A DNA stretch of 64,000 nt from Odontesthes bonariensis (GCF_027942865.1 NC_134524.1:22001536-22065535), one strand, 5' to 3'. Shown: positions 1-13,200, numbered from the stretch's first letter. The notes: generated by a model not told the origin, from the letters alone. Translations and numbers: made by a program.

Positions 1-184
1 AACCAGCCCACTGCAGATTTTTTCTTATCTGTTGTTCATCTAGCCCTCACTCAGCTGGTGAACTAGGACTTCCGTGTAAGACTACTCTTTAGCTCCACTT
101 TTAAACACTATCCCACAAACGTAGATCCACAATCCTAAGACACTTAGAATGGATTTGTCCTTATGCAACTGGACTTTTTAAAAC

Positions 185-320
185 AAACAGCAGACAGTCT
201 CCCACGGTATCACTTCCTCCCTGTGCCACTTTAACTCTGGCACCCCTCAGGGACGTGTTCTGAGCCCCCTGCTGTACACACTGCTGACCTACAACTGTCC
301 GGCTACGTTCTCAGAGCACC
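185..320 (+). mobile_element. Non-LTR reverse transcriptase fragment
   Basis: From about 236 the plus strand reads SGTPQGRVLSPLLYTLLTYN. This matches the PQG-xLSPLL block found in reverse transcriptases of fish non-LTR elements. No longer frame continues on either side, so this is a short decayed LINE piece. The clade cannot be fixed from this length. Confidence 0.6.
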
Positions 321-1805
321 CATGTTGTTGTTTGTAAATTACAGCGGTGATGGGGCTCATTTTCCATTAAAACAAGATGAACTACAGGCAATGGTAGATC
401 ATGCTATATACACCAGATCAGTATTTTCTTTGTCAATTTGTATATGTAATTCCTGTTTCACTGTAGATTTAGTTTCCCCATTTCATTTTCATTGCTGCTT
501 AGTGAGACCTCAGTATTCGTTCATATTCCTTTTCATGGCTGTCATGTTGTGGAACGATAACGACACTTTCTGAATCTTGATTACCTTCTTGACAGTAGAC
601 TTTTGTCTCATTACGAGAAGCATCCATCATCCCACAATCCATAGGCTTTACATTTCCACTTCATTTCGTGTCAATTGACTGATGTGCGAAGAAGTCAGTT
701 TCAATCATTGTTTAAATGGGAACCTAATCTCTGGATTAAGAATTAAGTGGTTTCTCACACTTCGTCCCTCATCTTCATGCTGTGATATTCATCCATTCTT
801 TTTAAAGACCAGAGATCATCCAGCATCTCTCCAGTTTAAGGCTGCCATTCATCAAAACTGCAACTGTAACTCCGATCTCCTCCTTAAAGTTCTTTGATCA
901 CTCACTTTTTCCATACTTCGTTCTTAGATGTAAGGACACAGATTGGTAATAACTTGACAATCATTGAATTGCTATCTAAAAACACCCATTCCATCATAAA
1001 ACTGGCATATCTTTTTTTTTTTTTTTTAATTAACAAAATAAGTTATCGGCACATACCTTTGAGAATTCAGTCAGAAAACTGAAAAAACTTCAATTTGGCC
1101 ACAAGAACAGGACACGGGTGCACTAAGAAATGGCCGAGTGAACATGAACTCTGAGAAAACAAGTTGTATTACTCTGCGAAAAGCCCATTCGTGACAGTCA
1201 GCGAGCTGGCATAGTATGATAGTACTAATATCATAATCATTAGAATTCGGCTTCGCGCGTGCAACTCCTTTGCTAAATTAAGTTACGGGTGTTTTTTTTT
1301 GTTTGTTATTTTACATGTTGATTTTCACAAAAGTTGGTCTGATGATTGTCATCATATTAAATTCCAAATTCTCTGTCTTGAATCAGCAAAGAGTTGGACC
1401 TACTGTCACGTGGCGTTTTCAGCCTACACCAACATTCTGGTTCTGCTCTCTGCTTGTATCAGTGCTTGCTGGCTTCATGCAGTATGTCTTAGGTTGTTTA
1501 ATGAGTGTAAATATTTTAACATATTTACCATAGTCAGTTTTCAATGCATTGTGCATTAACCACAAACATTTTTTCAGTTTATCATTCAAGACAGCCTGTA
1601 AGTCCCTTCAGATGTATGCAAACAGTGCAGTGGAAGTGTTTTATCTAAACAGATTTTCTAAAGTGAATTGTATGAATTTGAATGCCATGTCTCAACGTGT
1701 GCGCTTCTGCATGTTTGCCTGCTTCCCTGAGTTCACAGTGACAAATGGAAGATTAGAAAAGTGTTAGTCTGGACACGGGCAAACATTATTACCTGACTTG
1801 TCGTC
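321..1805. other. Intergenic, no gene seen
   Basis: AT-rich sequence with only short chance frames. None shows a domain, a paired splice site or a start context worth reporting. There are T-runs near 1012-1027 and 1291-1299. Confidence 0.5.
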
Positions 1806-1806
1806 A

Positions 1807-2085
1807 TCCATCCATTTTCTATCCCCACTTAATCCAACTGTAAGGCCGTGGGGGGGCTGGAGTAAACCCTGGGCAGGTTGCCAGTCCATCACAGGGCCAC
1901 ACAGAGACAAACGGCCACACACACTCCTATGGACAATTTAAAGTCACCAATTAACGTAATATGCATGCTTTTGGACAGTGGGAGGAAGACGGAGAGAACC
2001 CCCGCATACACGGGGAGAACATGCAAACTCCACACAGAAAGGCCCCAGCTGTGAGACTACGGTGCTAACCACCACACAACTGTAC
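1807..2085 (-). repeat. Common fish interspersed repeat with ATCC tail
   Basis: The block opens with CATCCATCCATTTT. It continues through phrases such as CAGTCCATCACAGGGCCACA, GGGAGAACATGCAAACTCC and GTGCTAACCACCACAC, which I recognise from very abundant teleost repeats. The terminal ATCC repeats fit the 3' tail of an RTE-type or SINE-like element in minus orientation. Family assignment is from memory of the pattern, not from a search. Confidence 0.6.
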
Positions 2086-2116
2086 GACTTGCCATCAATT
2101 TATTCAAAATATACTG

Positions 2117-2142
2117 CCATATATATATATATATATATATAT
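2117..2142. repeat. TA microsatellite
   Basis: A run of alternating TA dinucleotides just downstream of the 1807-2085 repeat. Confidence 0.85.
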
Positions 2143-2254
2143 ACAGATTTACCACTGCTGTTTTTATATATCTTTTAGCTTACATATATATTAAAAAAAA
2201 TAATAATTTTTACCTCCTACTTTATATATACAGTATATATTATATTTTACTTTA

Positions 2255-2370
2255 TGTTTATTGCTGTTTTGCACCAGGGATAAGAGGGAAACACTATTTC
2301 AATTCTGTGTATGTCATTCTGTGTATGTCCTGCACATGTGACAGCATTGACAATAAAGTTGACTTGACCT
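2255..2370 (+). repeat. LINE-like 3' tail
   Basis: The string GACAATAAAGTTGACTTGAC after a TGTATGTCCTGCACATGTGACAG-type lead resembles the short-repeat 3' ends of fish LINEs (tails of TTGACT-like units). There is no coding sequence left. Confidence 0.4.
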
Positions 2371-3194
2371 CAGAATGTATAAGGCAACGAAGCTTCAAAC
2401 ACTTTTTAAAAAACATGAAACTTAATAAAACAAAAACTTTGAAATAAATGCTTGAATCTCACTTTTGTTTTTTTAAAGATCTGAGGCTCTGAAAGTGGAG
2501 ACCTTTTTACTGGTGTTATTCAATTTGCTGTTTCCCTTCTGCTTTCTGCAGCCTTTACCCACTTAGAAATATTGATGTCTAATGATTTTTTTTTCTTTTT
2601 CTTATCTCTGCAACACTGGCCACTGTATCCATATTCGTGAAGCTTGTTTTGCTTCTCAAACGTTAATTGGCGCACACACAAACACAATCACTGAGAGCAA
2701 AAACAGCCACGTTCTAGAAGCTCTGCTGTCCCACTCTGTCTTCCGGCACCTAATCCCTCTTTTCTCAGACAGGGGGAGGCTGCCCTTTCCTTTCCATCCA
2801 GTTGGGGAATGCTAATGGAAACGCGGCAGAGCCAAGACAATTAGCACACAGCACAAGCTGGCAAGTGCAAAGAGACGTAAAACACACCGTGCTCCAGTGA
2901 GTAACAGGAAACACACACCGAAAAACCTACACAAAGAGACAATTGTTTGGTGTAGCTTTTGTTTTGCTGACCTGCAGCGCCATCCATCTAAGCTAAATTA
3001 ATTAATGGTAATAGAATGACAGGCAACAGAATGTGGAGGAGTTTACCGACGCCAAGTCAGACTGAGGCGCTCTGACAATCAAATGCAGACACGAGTGAAA
3101 ATAGGACTACAAGAACTTATTAGATTCCAAAGTCGGGATGATACAGAAATGGTACAACTATTGCATCTTTCAATGGAAATGCAAATGGAAACTC

Positions 3195-3976
3195 GCATAC
3201 ATGGAGAGAATTTGGCTGGAAATGTCTAATTAGATTTTTTATTACCCCAAAGCAGAAAACACACTTCACAGGAGAGGATTCAAGGTGCTGGAGACTGTGT
3301 GGGAGCCAGGATGCAAATCACTGGCATATATTCTGGGATTGTCCAGTCATGAGACAGTTCTGGTTAGAGATACAGAAAACATTGGAAAGTATATTTAATG
3401 TGAAAATACCTTTCCAGTTTTGCATTTTTATTTTAGGGAAAGATGATTTTCACCCAGGGCACGTCAACAATTACTTATTTGGTGTTCTGATATCTGTTTG
3501 TAAAAAAAACATCACTAGGCGCTGGCTGCTTCCTGATTCCCCCACAATAAAGGAATGGAAGGATATAGTTAACGAAGTATACTTAATGGAAAAAATAACT
3601 TTTTCACTTCGCCTACAAACGAGCAGATATATTAAGTTGTGGTCAGAATGGGTCTCCTATGTACAACAGTCACGGCCAGATTTCGTGGAGTTAACAAACT
3701 GATAGATTTGGTTTTTGTGGTGGAATTTTGTCTTTTTGCTTGTTTTATTTCTTTATTTCTTTAACTCTTGGGATTTATTTGTTTTGTTTCAGTTTTTCTC
3801 ATAATCTGATACACAGCTCTACTGTCTAAGGAAAAGGTTGCTCGGTCTCCTGTTCATTTTATTTAATTGTTTAAAGAATACCAGATGTGGATGTCCCAAC
3901 ATACCGTGTACATTTCTGTTACATCCCTCTGTTATTTTTATTTTAATAAAAAAAGAAAATGGAAAAAAAAAAAAGA
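3195..3976 (+). mobile_element. 5'-truncated L1/Tx1-like LINE (ORF2 C-terminus)
   Basis: A frame open from about 3195 to the stop at 3702 encodes the C-terminal part of a LINE ORF2 protein. It contains a zinc-knuckle-like motif, CWRLCGSQDANHWHIFWDC (C-x3-C ... H ... C), then RQFW and a region ending RRWLLPDSPTIKEW, the usual order after the reverse transcriptase in L1/Tx1 elements. The 3' untranslated part follows and ends in A-rich sequence at about 3944-3975. The endonuclease and catalytic reverse transcriptase are absent, so the copy is dead. I did not find convincing flanking target duplications. Confidence 0.75.
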
Positions 3977-4955
3977 AATATCCATTAAAAGTTCCACGAG
4001 GAGTCTGTACTCTTATCAACAAATCTTTGGTTTCCCTCCACATGATGCTTTGATTGCACAACCCCCTTTACATCCATTCAGTGTGTGTTTTCCTGTGGGT
4101 CTTTCTGTCTTCAGCATGCAAATAACTTTAGGTAAAGCTTAAGGTCAGGTTAAGGTGCCTGGTCCGGCCATTTCAGAACATTTTATGTAGAATTAGCTTT
4201 TGCAGCACAACTTTGAGCTGTATTTTCTGTCTCTTTACCATCTGTGCTATGAGGCACTGTTCAACTGCTTTAACTGCATCTGAGAAGAGCTTCCTACACT
4301 TCAGAATACATCCGTCAGTTCCACAGGCAGCCGTGCACTGCCTCCACGTGTTTGACAGATGCTGTGTTTTTCTTACCCCGGTCCTTTTCTTTTTTTCACT
4401 GGTTAATCATCACATCTCCAAAAGATTGCTAGAATTCTTTATTTACTTTATTTCTAGCTGAATCTAATCTTTAATACTAAATGAAACCTTAAATGCATTG
4501 AAATTACATTTATGTGCAGATCACATATCATTCACAAAAAAAAAAAACTTTATGTCAACATATATGGTCTCTCTTTCTGCCAACAACAGAGCAATTAGAC
4601 TGTTTTATGACACGTTGATGTTATACCTGGATTTTCCGTGCCTGAAAAGTCAGCGAAAAAAGTTCATAGAAGTCCAGACCGAGGATTTCAGTCCAGACTT
4701 CAGTTTTGCATCTTACACATTTCCGGGTGTTTGTTTAAAAAAAAAAAAATCTATGAAACGATAAAGAGACCAAACAGAGACTTCCAGCCAGAAATAACCA
4801 TGGCTGAATGAAGATTACGAGACACAATGTCGTAATAACGTCTAGTGCTCACTGGGACAAAAACAGATGCATTGCTGCTAAAGTCTGATGATTAACGTAA
4901 GACCAGGAGACCCGGTATTACGAAGCAGGATCAGGGGCTTAGCGAAATGACATGA
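3977..4955. other. Intergenic, no gene seen
   Basis: No supported gene. Homopolymer A runs occur near 4537 and 4738. Short open frames here are AT-rich and have no recognisable domain. Confidence 0.45.
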
Positions 4956-4956
4956 A

Positions 4957-5300
4957 TATCAAGATTAAGATTAAGATCCGATTTATTGGTCATGCATACA
5001 TGCATACACACGAAATTTGTCCTCTGCTTTTAACCCATCCAGGTTGGCACCTGTTGAGACACACATGCACAGGGTCACACACTCAGAGACTGATGCCAAC
5101 CTGGAGCGGTGGGCAGCCATGAAGCGCCCGGGGAGCATGGGGGTACGGTGCCTTGCTCAAGGGCACCTCAGCCGTGACAAGGAGGTGGACTGACACCCCT
5201 CCAGCTATCAGTTTCACCAATCTTTTTTTGAGTGGCGAGAGTGGGAATCGAACCACTGAGCCACGGACACTCTGGGTCGTCAGTGCCACATAGCTGTCTC
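4957..5300 (-). mobile_element. tRNA-derived SINE-like element
   Basis: On the minus strand the block begins near 5300 with tRNA-like sequence, including a B-box-like GGTTCGATTCC (reverse of GGAATCGAACC near 5247). It runs through a body with GCCTTGCTCAAGGGCACCTC and ends at an AAGATT-type simple tail at 4957-4980. This phrase order is common in teleost SINE-like repeats. The element name was not determined. Confidence 0.5.
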
Positions 5301-5727
5301 ACCTTCTTACTGCCACGTTTTACCATGGCAACTCATAGTGGAAAGCTAATGTGCTCCGGAGCAATTTAAGCTTTTTTGAGGTAACATCAATACATGTTAA
5401 TTAACCACCTCCATACCAATCGATTCCGTGAGAAAATGATGAGAAAATTCTGCATGGACACCAAGTCTCTTCTTTCTTCCATCCCTCAGACTGTCTAAAC
5501 CGTTTGGCTTTCCCTGAGAAGCATCTTGTATTAGAGATATCTCTTTGAAAGGAAATTTAAAATAGTAATAATATTAATAATAATATATAAGTTTTATATA
5601 GCGCTTTTCCAAACGCTCAAAGACGCTTTACATAAGGAACAAACAGAAAGCAGAGACAAAACGAGACATTATAAACAAAAAGACAAGAGAACAAAAAAAA
5701 ACACTGTTACAGACATTAGGCACATGG

Positions 5728-5748
5728 GAAGGGGGGGGGGGGGGGGTG
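5728..5748. repeat. G homopolymer tract
   Basis: A run of about 18 G inside the 3' part of the L2-like element. It is a likely site of length polymorphism and sequencing error. Confidence 0.85.
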
Positions 5749-6960
5749 TAAGATGGCGGGGGACAGGAACATTTTATTTTATCAGGTGTTGTAGGTGATT
5801 TTGAACAGGTGGGTGAGCTGGCTTTTGAATGAGGGGAGTGTATCGGAGTTCCGGATGGCGGGGGGCAGGGAGTTCCAAAGGGTAGGGGCGGCGATGGAGA
5901 AGGCTCTGTCCCCAAGGGTGCGGTACTTGGTGTTGGTGATGGGAGTGAGGAGGTTTGCATCAGAGGAGCGGAGACGTCGAGTGGGGGAGTAGCAGTGGAG
6001 GAGGTTCGCAAGGTATGGAGGTGCAAGGTTGTTGAGGACTTTGTAGGTGATGAGAAGGATCTTGAGATCATCATCAAATAGAGACTGATGATGGTAAAGC
6101 ATGTAGCTTCTTAAAGGTAGAGAGAGGCGCCCCTGCACTGGTAGCATTTGGTCGGTCATTCCACCAATGGGGGACCATGGATGAGAATAGTCTAGAGTGC
6201 TGCTTTTGTAGGGGTTGCAGCGCCAGACGATGTTCCTTGAAGGAACAAAGAGGGCGAGGGGTAACATGGGTCTGTATGAGTGCATTGAGGAAGGTGCGAG
6301 CAAACCCAGAAATCACTTTGTGGGGCTAGCATTAGGGATTGGACTTTGATGCAAGCAGCTACATGCAGACAGTGTATCTCAATGACCAGAGGGGTGACGT
6401 GCTCAATTTGGGAGGTCAAAAACCAGACGCCTTCTGGACCATCTGTAGCAATTTTACCACACAAGCCAGGAGGCCCGTTAGAAGCTGTTTTAGAGAGGTT
6501 GAGTTGGAGGTGATGCTCTCTCAGCCATGCAGATATGTCAGCAAGAGATTCACACCAAGACTGTGGAGTCGCCCAGTGGAAATGACAGATAGAATTGAGT
6601 ATCATCTATGAGGTGGTGAACATGGCAAAGAGAAGGGGCCTTGTGACTTCTTTGCAGACCGCCCTTTCTTAGATTTTAGATTTTCTTAGAGAGGACGAGA
6701 GGAGCGAGACCGGCTGATAGTTTTCCACGTAAATGGGTGCTAGAGAAGTTTTTTTTTTTTTTAGTAGCCGTGTTACTCGTGCCTGTTTGAAGGCTTTAGG
6801 AAATATTCCTGAGGCCATTTAGGCGTTAAGGTCATGTGCGACTGCTGGCACAACGATCAGAACAACAGCTTGAAGGAGGTTGATTGGAACGGGATCTAGC
6901 GCGCAAGTAGTAGGTCGGCTACATGTTAGGAATATGAAGGAGTGAAATGATGCTGTAGGT

Positions 6961-7183
6961 CAGGGATGTCCGAAGTCAGTCCTTGAGGACCGCTGTCCTG
7001 CAGGTTTTAGATGTTGCCCTGCTTCAACACACCTGATTAAGATTAAAAGGATCTCTCAACAAATTGTTAAGTTCTGTACAAGCCTGTTAATGATGTCTTG
7101 ATCTGAATCAGGTGTGTTGATGCAGGGCAACATCTAAAACCTGCAGGATAGCGGCCCTCGAGGACCAACTTTGGACATCCCTG
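6961..7183. mobile_element. hAT-type MITE with long inverted termini
   Basis: The element starts CAGGGATGTCC and ends GGACATCCCTG. Inverted arms extend about 80 bp each, including GCAGGTTTTAGATGTTGCCC and its complement. The 8 bp on the left (CTGTAGGT, 6953-6960) and on the right (CAGTAGGT, 7184-7191) differ at one base, which fits the 8-bp target duplication of the hAT superfamily. It has no coding capacity and sits inside the L2-like LINE. Confidence 0.85.
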
Positions 7184-7440
7184 CAGTAGGTTATCTGCAT
7201 TTGGAGTTCGCTGCACCCTTAACCGGGGAAGACAGAGAGTGGGGTAGTGCAGAAGAGCCGGGGGAGACCGAGAAGGACATGTAGGACTACTACATGTTAG
7301 AGGTTCGGTCAGACCCTAGGCCGGAGGAGACAGGTGGTGCCCGAGCGGTTCAATGAACTGACTGCTCTACTTGCTAAAGCGTTAATGTAATAGTTCTACA
7401 GGGCTACAACGTCACGTTTTTCGCGACCACCATAATCTTT

Positions 7441-9600
7441 CTTAAAGGTTTGTAAGGCCAGGGTGAAGTGGGGATTTATTGAGCTGCAGTCTGCAATGCT
7501 GTCAGAGAGGCCATTCCATCCATCACACTGGATCATAAATTTGTCATGAAATAAAACAGGCAAACAGAACACACCAAGACATAAGCCTGCTTTTCATCGA
7601 AAAAATGTACACTAACATCACTGTACATGCTAAAGCGCGAACGTAATAGTTTTGTTAAATCCCTTCAAGTAAAGCTGAAGGTCTAAAATTCTTGGACTCG
7701 GCTGTAGCTCCCTGTCCCTGATCAAGCAAAGAGCTTTTTCCATTTTAACTTTCCCTGCATTAAATCTGACTGCAGATATTCTTTAGCTGATTGCAGATCA
7801 TTCTGCTTGATGGCAGCAGTTAAACTGAGCAGCTCAATCACAATGAGCTAGCAGCCAGAATCCCTCTAAATGTCACTGTAATTGGCAGAACTTGGCCATT
7901 TTTAACATTAACAACAAGTTCTCATGGGTCCTTACATGTGAAGAGCAGCTTTAGATCTAACTAATCAATCACACGAGAGAAAGAGCAAGGCATCCACTGA
8001 GCAGGCAAACTGAGGGGAACTGAAGGGATTTCTCAACTGAATTACAAAAAAAATAATGGAATCATCTGAAGAGATGGACCTTTTAGTCCTTTGATTAACT
8101 TGCTCTGAAAAAAAATGTGGATAAGGACAAATTTAGAGAAGCACATCAAAAACAAATTGTTCTTGTTGCCTCAGTTTATTCGAAGTGATGCAATGCTGAC
8201 TGCCCAGGTTTTGTTTTTTTTTTCTGATTGTACACTGCTGACTGAGTGAAAGCCCATTTCCCAGCCCTATGCTGATCAATAGCTCATATGCAGGTTGGCA
8301 GCACCGCTTCAGATGCTTATCTGCCCGGGGGAAATGGGCACTATCTGCACCAGCACACTTTAATCAGGCTGAGTTATTGGGATCTGTGGTACAGAGTGAA
8401 CTGTGGGAATGAATGCACCCTCAGATACACACACACACACAACGTGGCCAATAAATCACATTAGTTGATCAAACGAATAACAGAGGAAGAAATGGGCTCA
8501 GAAGTCTCTGGAACGGATGCAGCAGCGGAGCATCTGTGTTTGTGTAAAATGATCGCAACCGAAATTAACTGGCCGGAGTCCATCGCGATCCGGGTGCGTT
8601 TGATGTGCGATGTGGCCGGGGTGAACTTACCAAAGATTAGACAAGGTGGCTGTTGACCAGATGGTTGTTGTTGTGATCAAAGTCTGTGGAGGCAAAGCAG
8701 TGGATCCAACCATGCTTTCTCCATCACTGCCATCAAAGAGTCTTTCAACAAGGCAGCTCAGACAAATAAAAGAATATTCCAGATATCTACAAACTTGTTT
8801 TGTTGTTTTGAATTTCAATTTTGCTCTCAATAGCTTGCATTTCAAGAGAAGCTACACTTGGATCTTGGGGAAAAAAAAAAAAAAAAAAAAGATTTAACTC
8901 CTGAACTTAAGAGAAAGAAGGGCAGGTTTCTTTGACTCCATGTTTTTTTTTTTACATTTGGAGGCAGATTTGTCTGTTTTGACCCAATGATAATAAAACT
9001 CAGATGCGTCCAGTACACGGATCTCAACCTTTCATTTAAAAGAAAATACGAGCGAGAGCCTGCATAGTCAATATTTAGTCACACGAGACTGACAAAACAA
9101 GACAACTTCAGGAAGAACTGAGCGTGAGAGCGAATTAAGCAATCATTTTGTCTTGCAACAGGGGGGGTCTCAGTATGCATAAGAGTATAGCTGTCAAAGG
9201 AATGTGTCTGACTAATCATTTTAATTCTAAATGTAATTTCCATACAACTCCATACTCAGACACCGATTTACTTTTTAACACGAGAGGTGAAGCAGTTCAA
9301 TTTATTTTTATGTCAAAAATAAAATAAGTCACTTGTAGAAACACTTGGGAATATTTAAAACTATAGTTTTCATTGCAAAGAATGAATAAGTTCCCCTCCC
9401 CAAAGCAGCAGGCAGCTCCTGCAGGAAAGTATTCGCTTAAGAAAATATAGTCTAACAAATCAGATCATCCAACGGCACAACACTGTCCCCTTGTGGCGAA
9501 GTTGTATAACTGCAGTCTGCACACATTTGAATGAGGCTGAGCTTCACATGCACCAGAATACAAATACATTTCAAATGAAGACTGAAATCAAGAGCCATTT
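7441..9600. other. Intergenic, no gene seen
   Basis: No coding exon recognised. It holds a short CA run near 8430, an A20 tract at about 8871-8891 and a T run near 8943. A weak open frame of 63 codons at 8465-8656 has no known domain. The distal ccnb3 3' untranslated region might extend as far down as about 9,640. Confidence 0.45.
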
Positions 9601-10040
9601 TATCAAACAAAAAATTTTTTTTTTTTAAAAACATCTTTATTTTAAGAGTACGCATGACAGCCATTTAAAAGCAGCACAGCTTCATCTGCTCATCTTTTAT
9701 ACAAATAATTACGTAAGCGATATTAACATGATAAACTCTGTACAACTTATGAAAGTACACACGCACAGACGCCAACTTTAACATTTTTTGAAAACTTATA
9801 AAACGTGCGGGCGACTGCATAATCCATCAGTAAAAGTAGCCGACTTCTCTTTAAAACACTTTCAGTTCTGTGCTACATACACAGAGACGGGGCTTACGGG
9901 TTACTCATGAATTAAGATTTTTTTTTGTTTTTATAAAGTAAATGCCAAAGTTTGCACTAACGCAACACTAAAATAAGTCATTAACGTGTTAATAACAAAT
10001 GCCCCACATTAAAGAACTCTTTAGGAACTGGGATTAAGTT

Positions 10041-10046
10041 TTTATT
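10041..10046 (-). terminator. ccnb3: Candidate ccnb3 poly(A) signal
   Basis: TTTATT on the plus strand reads AATAAA on the minus strand, about 140 bases past the ccnb3 stop codon. Another AATAAA-equivalent near 9636 could serve a longer 3' end. Which one is used cannot be decided from sequence alone. Confidence 0.4.
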
Positions 10047-10187
10047 TCCAATATTCCATGGAAGACAGACTAAACTACACACATAAATATTAAAACATAT
10101 TTACAAGCAAATTATGTACACTGTGTCAGAGGGAAAGTTTTTCAACCCTACTCAGATTTAGTTTGACCCTTTTCAGAGCCGAGGTCT

Positions 10188-10260
10188 TTACTGAGAGGCT
10201 AAAGCTTTCTCCAAGACGTCCATGTCGACCAGCGGCAGAGACGCCACTTCAAAAAATACC
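10188..10260 (-). CDS. ccnb3: ccnb3 exon 12 (C-terminus and stop)
   Basis: It completes the split Lys codon, then encodes VFFEVASLPLVDMDVLEKAL and ends ASQ-stop. The VFFEVA...L motif is the usual end of cyclin B3. Confidence 0.93.
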
Positions 10261-13200
10261 CTGAAAAATATGGAAGACTGTATTAACATCAACAAGACCA
10301 GTTTAAAAAATATATATATATATATATGCTGTGGATTTTATCTGCAGACTTCAAAATGGACTCACTTATGAGCATATTTGTTCCTGATGGCTCTCAGTTT
10401 CTCATCGGCAGGAGCTAAAAGCATCAGATAGAGCCGTCGGACCACGGGCGCCAAGTCCACCGTCTGATAACCGGAGTGGAAGTGCAGGATGGGGGACTGC
10501 AGGAGGAGAGAAACCGGATGGGCATTTGTTGCTCGCACGGAGACGCAGAATGAGGAAAATTCATTAAACTCTGCCGACTCAAATTGAATCCAAACAGATT
10601 ATCCAAAAAAAAAAAAAAAAAAAAAGTTTAGGAGGCTCGCCTCCTCCAGCCGTCATACAGCGTGCAGAGCTGCCTGCTCATCACTCACAGCAAGCAGGGA
10701 GGGGGGGCACTACACTGTTCTACGAGCTTGTTCAGAAAGCTGCTGCTCGTCTGGTGTTCAACCTCTCCAAGTTCTCCCATACGACTCCCCTTCTCCGCTC
10801 TACACTGGCTCCCTATAGCTGCTTGCATCCAGTTTTTTTTAAGTCATATTAGCTTCAACTGTCATGGGATTCTGGAAGTAGAATATTAAATAGGCTGTTT
10901 AGGAAAAAAAAATCCCGAAATCTATAGCTCCCTCTAAAGCCTGTAATCATGCTTGCAAAAATCGAGCGCTCCCGGCTGTTTTTAACTAATCACGTTAGGT
11001 TTATTTTTTATCTATTATCTGAGCAGAACAGTCACCAACCACGTCTTCCGTGCTGAGCGTGAGTCTGCCCCCAGCTTGTGTGCGCGCACACTGGTGTCAA
11101 CTCACGTGCACAACCTCGTCCACAGAGGGGGAGGGACCCGAAAGTTGTATCAGTTCGAATTTTCCGACTTTAGACTCGGAATTTTGAAAACCTGCCGACG
11201 GCAGCTTTAAGACTCTGGTGCTGGCCTACAGGGCAGTGGAAGGAACAGCTCCTTCATACCTCCAGGCTATGGTCAAAGCCCGACACCCCCGCCCGAACAC
11301 TTCGCTTTGCGGCCTCCAGGCGCCTGGCTACCCCCTCACTCAGAGGTCCCTGCGCCAGTCCACACGGCTACGGCTTTTCTCTGTTCTGGCCCCCCGATGG
11401 TGGAACGATTTCCCGACTGATGTCAGGACAGCTGAGTCGCTGCCCATCTTTGGCCGCAGGCTGAAAACCCATCTCTTCAGGAAACACAACCTAGATCTGC
11501 CCTCGAAGGTCATCACCTGTTTCGTCCTACCTCCTTACGCACTTATTTGTTTTCTAAATTGTCTTCCCATTTGTCTAGGTACCTAACTTACCACACTTAC
11601 TATAGCACTAGTTATTCTCTTAGCTGTTTGGTTTAGGAAGGAAATGCACTTATGATTTCTTGTGACCTGAAGTTCTTTATCCTACCGATGTGGAACACAC
11701 TTATTGTAAGTCGCTTTGGATAAAAGCGTCTGCAAAATGACCGTAATGTAATGTAATGTCCTGCTGTTAAAGAAACAAACGGAAGCTCCATCTTCCGATT
11801 GTGTACCCACCCATCCTCCCAGGTCTTTGGTGATCAGCGCCATCAGCAGGCAGGCCGAGGCCAGCAGCGAGCCTCTCTCCGACACCAGGTCCACCTCCAT
11901 GAGACTCATCTCACAGAAGTAGCGAGCCAGAGTCAGCGTGTCCATGCCGGCGCTCACACACTGCAGAGACGGGAGGGAGCAAACACTTTTGTGAGAAACG
12001 TCGGCGCTGAAGAGCGTGCACGCCGATGTTAAACCCAGAAAAACATGATGGCCCTGCAGCTGGGTGCAATGTAGGGCTGTAGCGATACACTCCGGGTTCC
12101 CAGATATAAAATTCCATGATTTTCCATGACTTTCCAGACCCAAAAAACTAAATTTCCAGGACCACTTCCGTAAAAAGAAATGACATTCAAAATATTTTAA
12201 AAGTGTGAAAACAAGATTATCTTCACCCCTAGAGCTGTTCTTTGTCTATAGGAAGGTTTACACAACCACAGATATGCAGAACTTAAAGGCCTACAGAAAG
12301 GTGATATTTTTGCACAAAACTGAAATAGCAGATCGATTCCTTATATACCAAGGATTTTTTTTATGATTTTAAAATAATTTTAGGCCCCTGAATAGTCCTG
12401 ATTAGGCCCAATAAACTATCACCACATTTGACTCGAATTTGGCAAACTGGAACGACAGGTGCGTGACGTCACGAGTGCCAGCTGCTGGAACAATCACTAG
12501 TAGTTCTAGTAGCCAAGCCAGCAGTTTGCCAGACCTGGACAGCTTCTTCACGGCAAATTTCGATGTGTGCCGCGGGACGACGCTTGGAAAAATAAAACGT
12601 TGGGTTCAGTGCAATTTTTATTGCGAGTAGATGTACGAAGTGCTGTGGGTGCGTGTGTTGCCCTCAGCAGCTCACACCACCGGGGACAGAGGAAGCAGAG
12701 AGACCCGCGGTCTTGTGTCTGTGTCTCCCTGTCCGCCTGCCTCCTCTCTGGTGAAATCAGCCGGAGCCATCCCGCCGTGTTCAGCTCCCTGCTGCTGCTG
12801 AGGGCAACACACGCACCCACAGCACTTCGTACATCTACTCGCAATAAAAACTGCACTGAACCCAACGTTTTATTGCCTTCACCACTCAACAAGCATAATA
12901 GCGGCAGCCAGGAAAACCTATGGCACCTGTGACGTCACACGCAAGCCCCGCCCCCAGTCTGGAATTCCAGGAAGGATTTCCAAGCAGCAAATTCAAAGAT
13001 CGCAAATTTCATGCGTTTATGAAATGTTTTGGTGTAGAGTCCACTGATCATTATTGTTCCTCTGTGTATGTATTATCATTATGTACTGGGTGCAGTGTCA
13101 GCTTTCTGTAGGCCTTTAAGTGTAAATGTCAGAAATGACCACCCTTCTCGGCTGAAAGCCCTGTAAACACACGGTAAATAAAACAATTTAAATATTTACG

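Larger units (their letters stand above)
5560..7440 (-). mobile_element. L2-like LINE, degraded, with nested hAT MITE
   Basis: Minus-strand translation shows reverse-transcriptase pieces in the expected order but with frameshifts, stops and an internal deletion. They are LDPVPINLLQAV and FKQARVTRLLKK (about 6960-6700), then DISAWLREHHLQLNL (about 6530), then a C-terminal block with LITYKVLNNLAPPYLANLL and APTLWNSLP (6130-5830). The 3' end has AAAGCGTCTTTGAGCG and AGCGCTATATAAAAC followed by an ATT/ATA-rich tail at about 5560-5600, typical of L2 elements. The part beyond 7184 is assigned only by continuity. The copy cannot encode a functional protein. Confidence 0.7.

Noticed and set aside
12548..12932. 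Frames of 114 and 121 codons on both strands
   Set aside because: Both read through the same 81-bp inverted repeat inside a transposon, so they repeat one another and are not genes.
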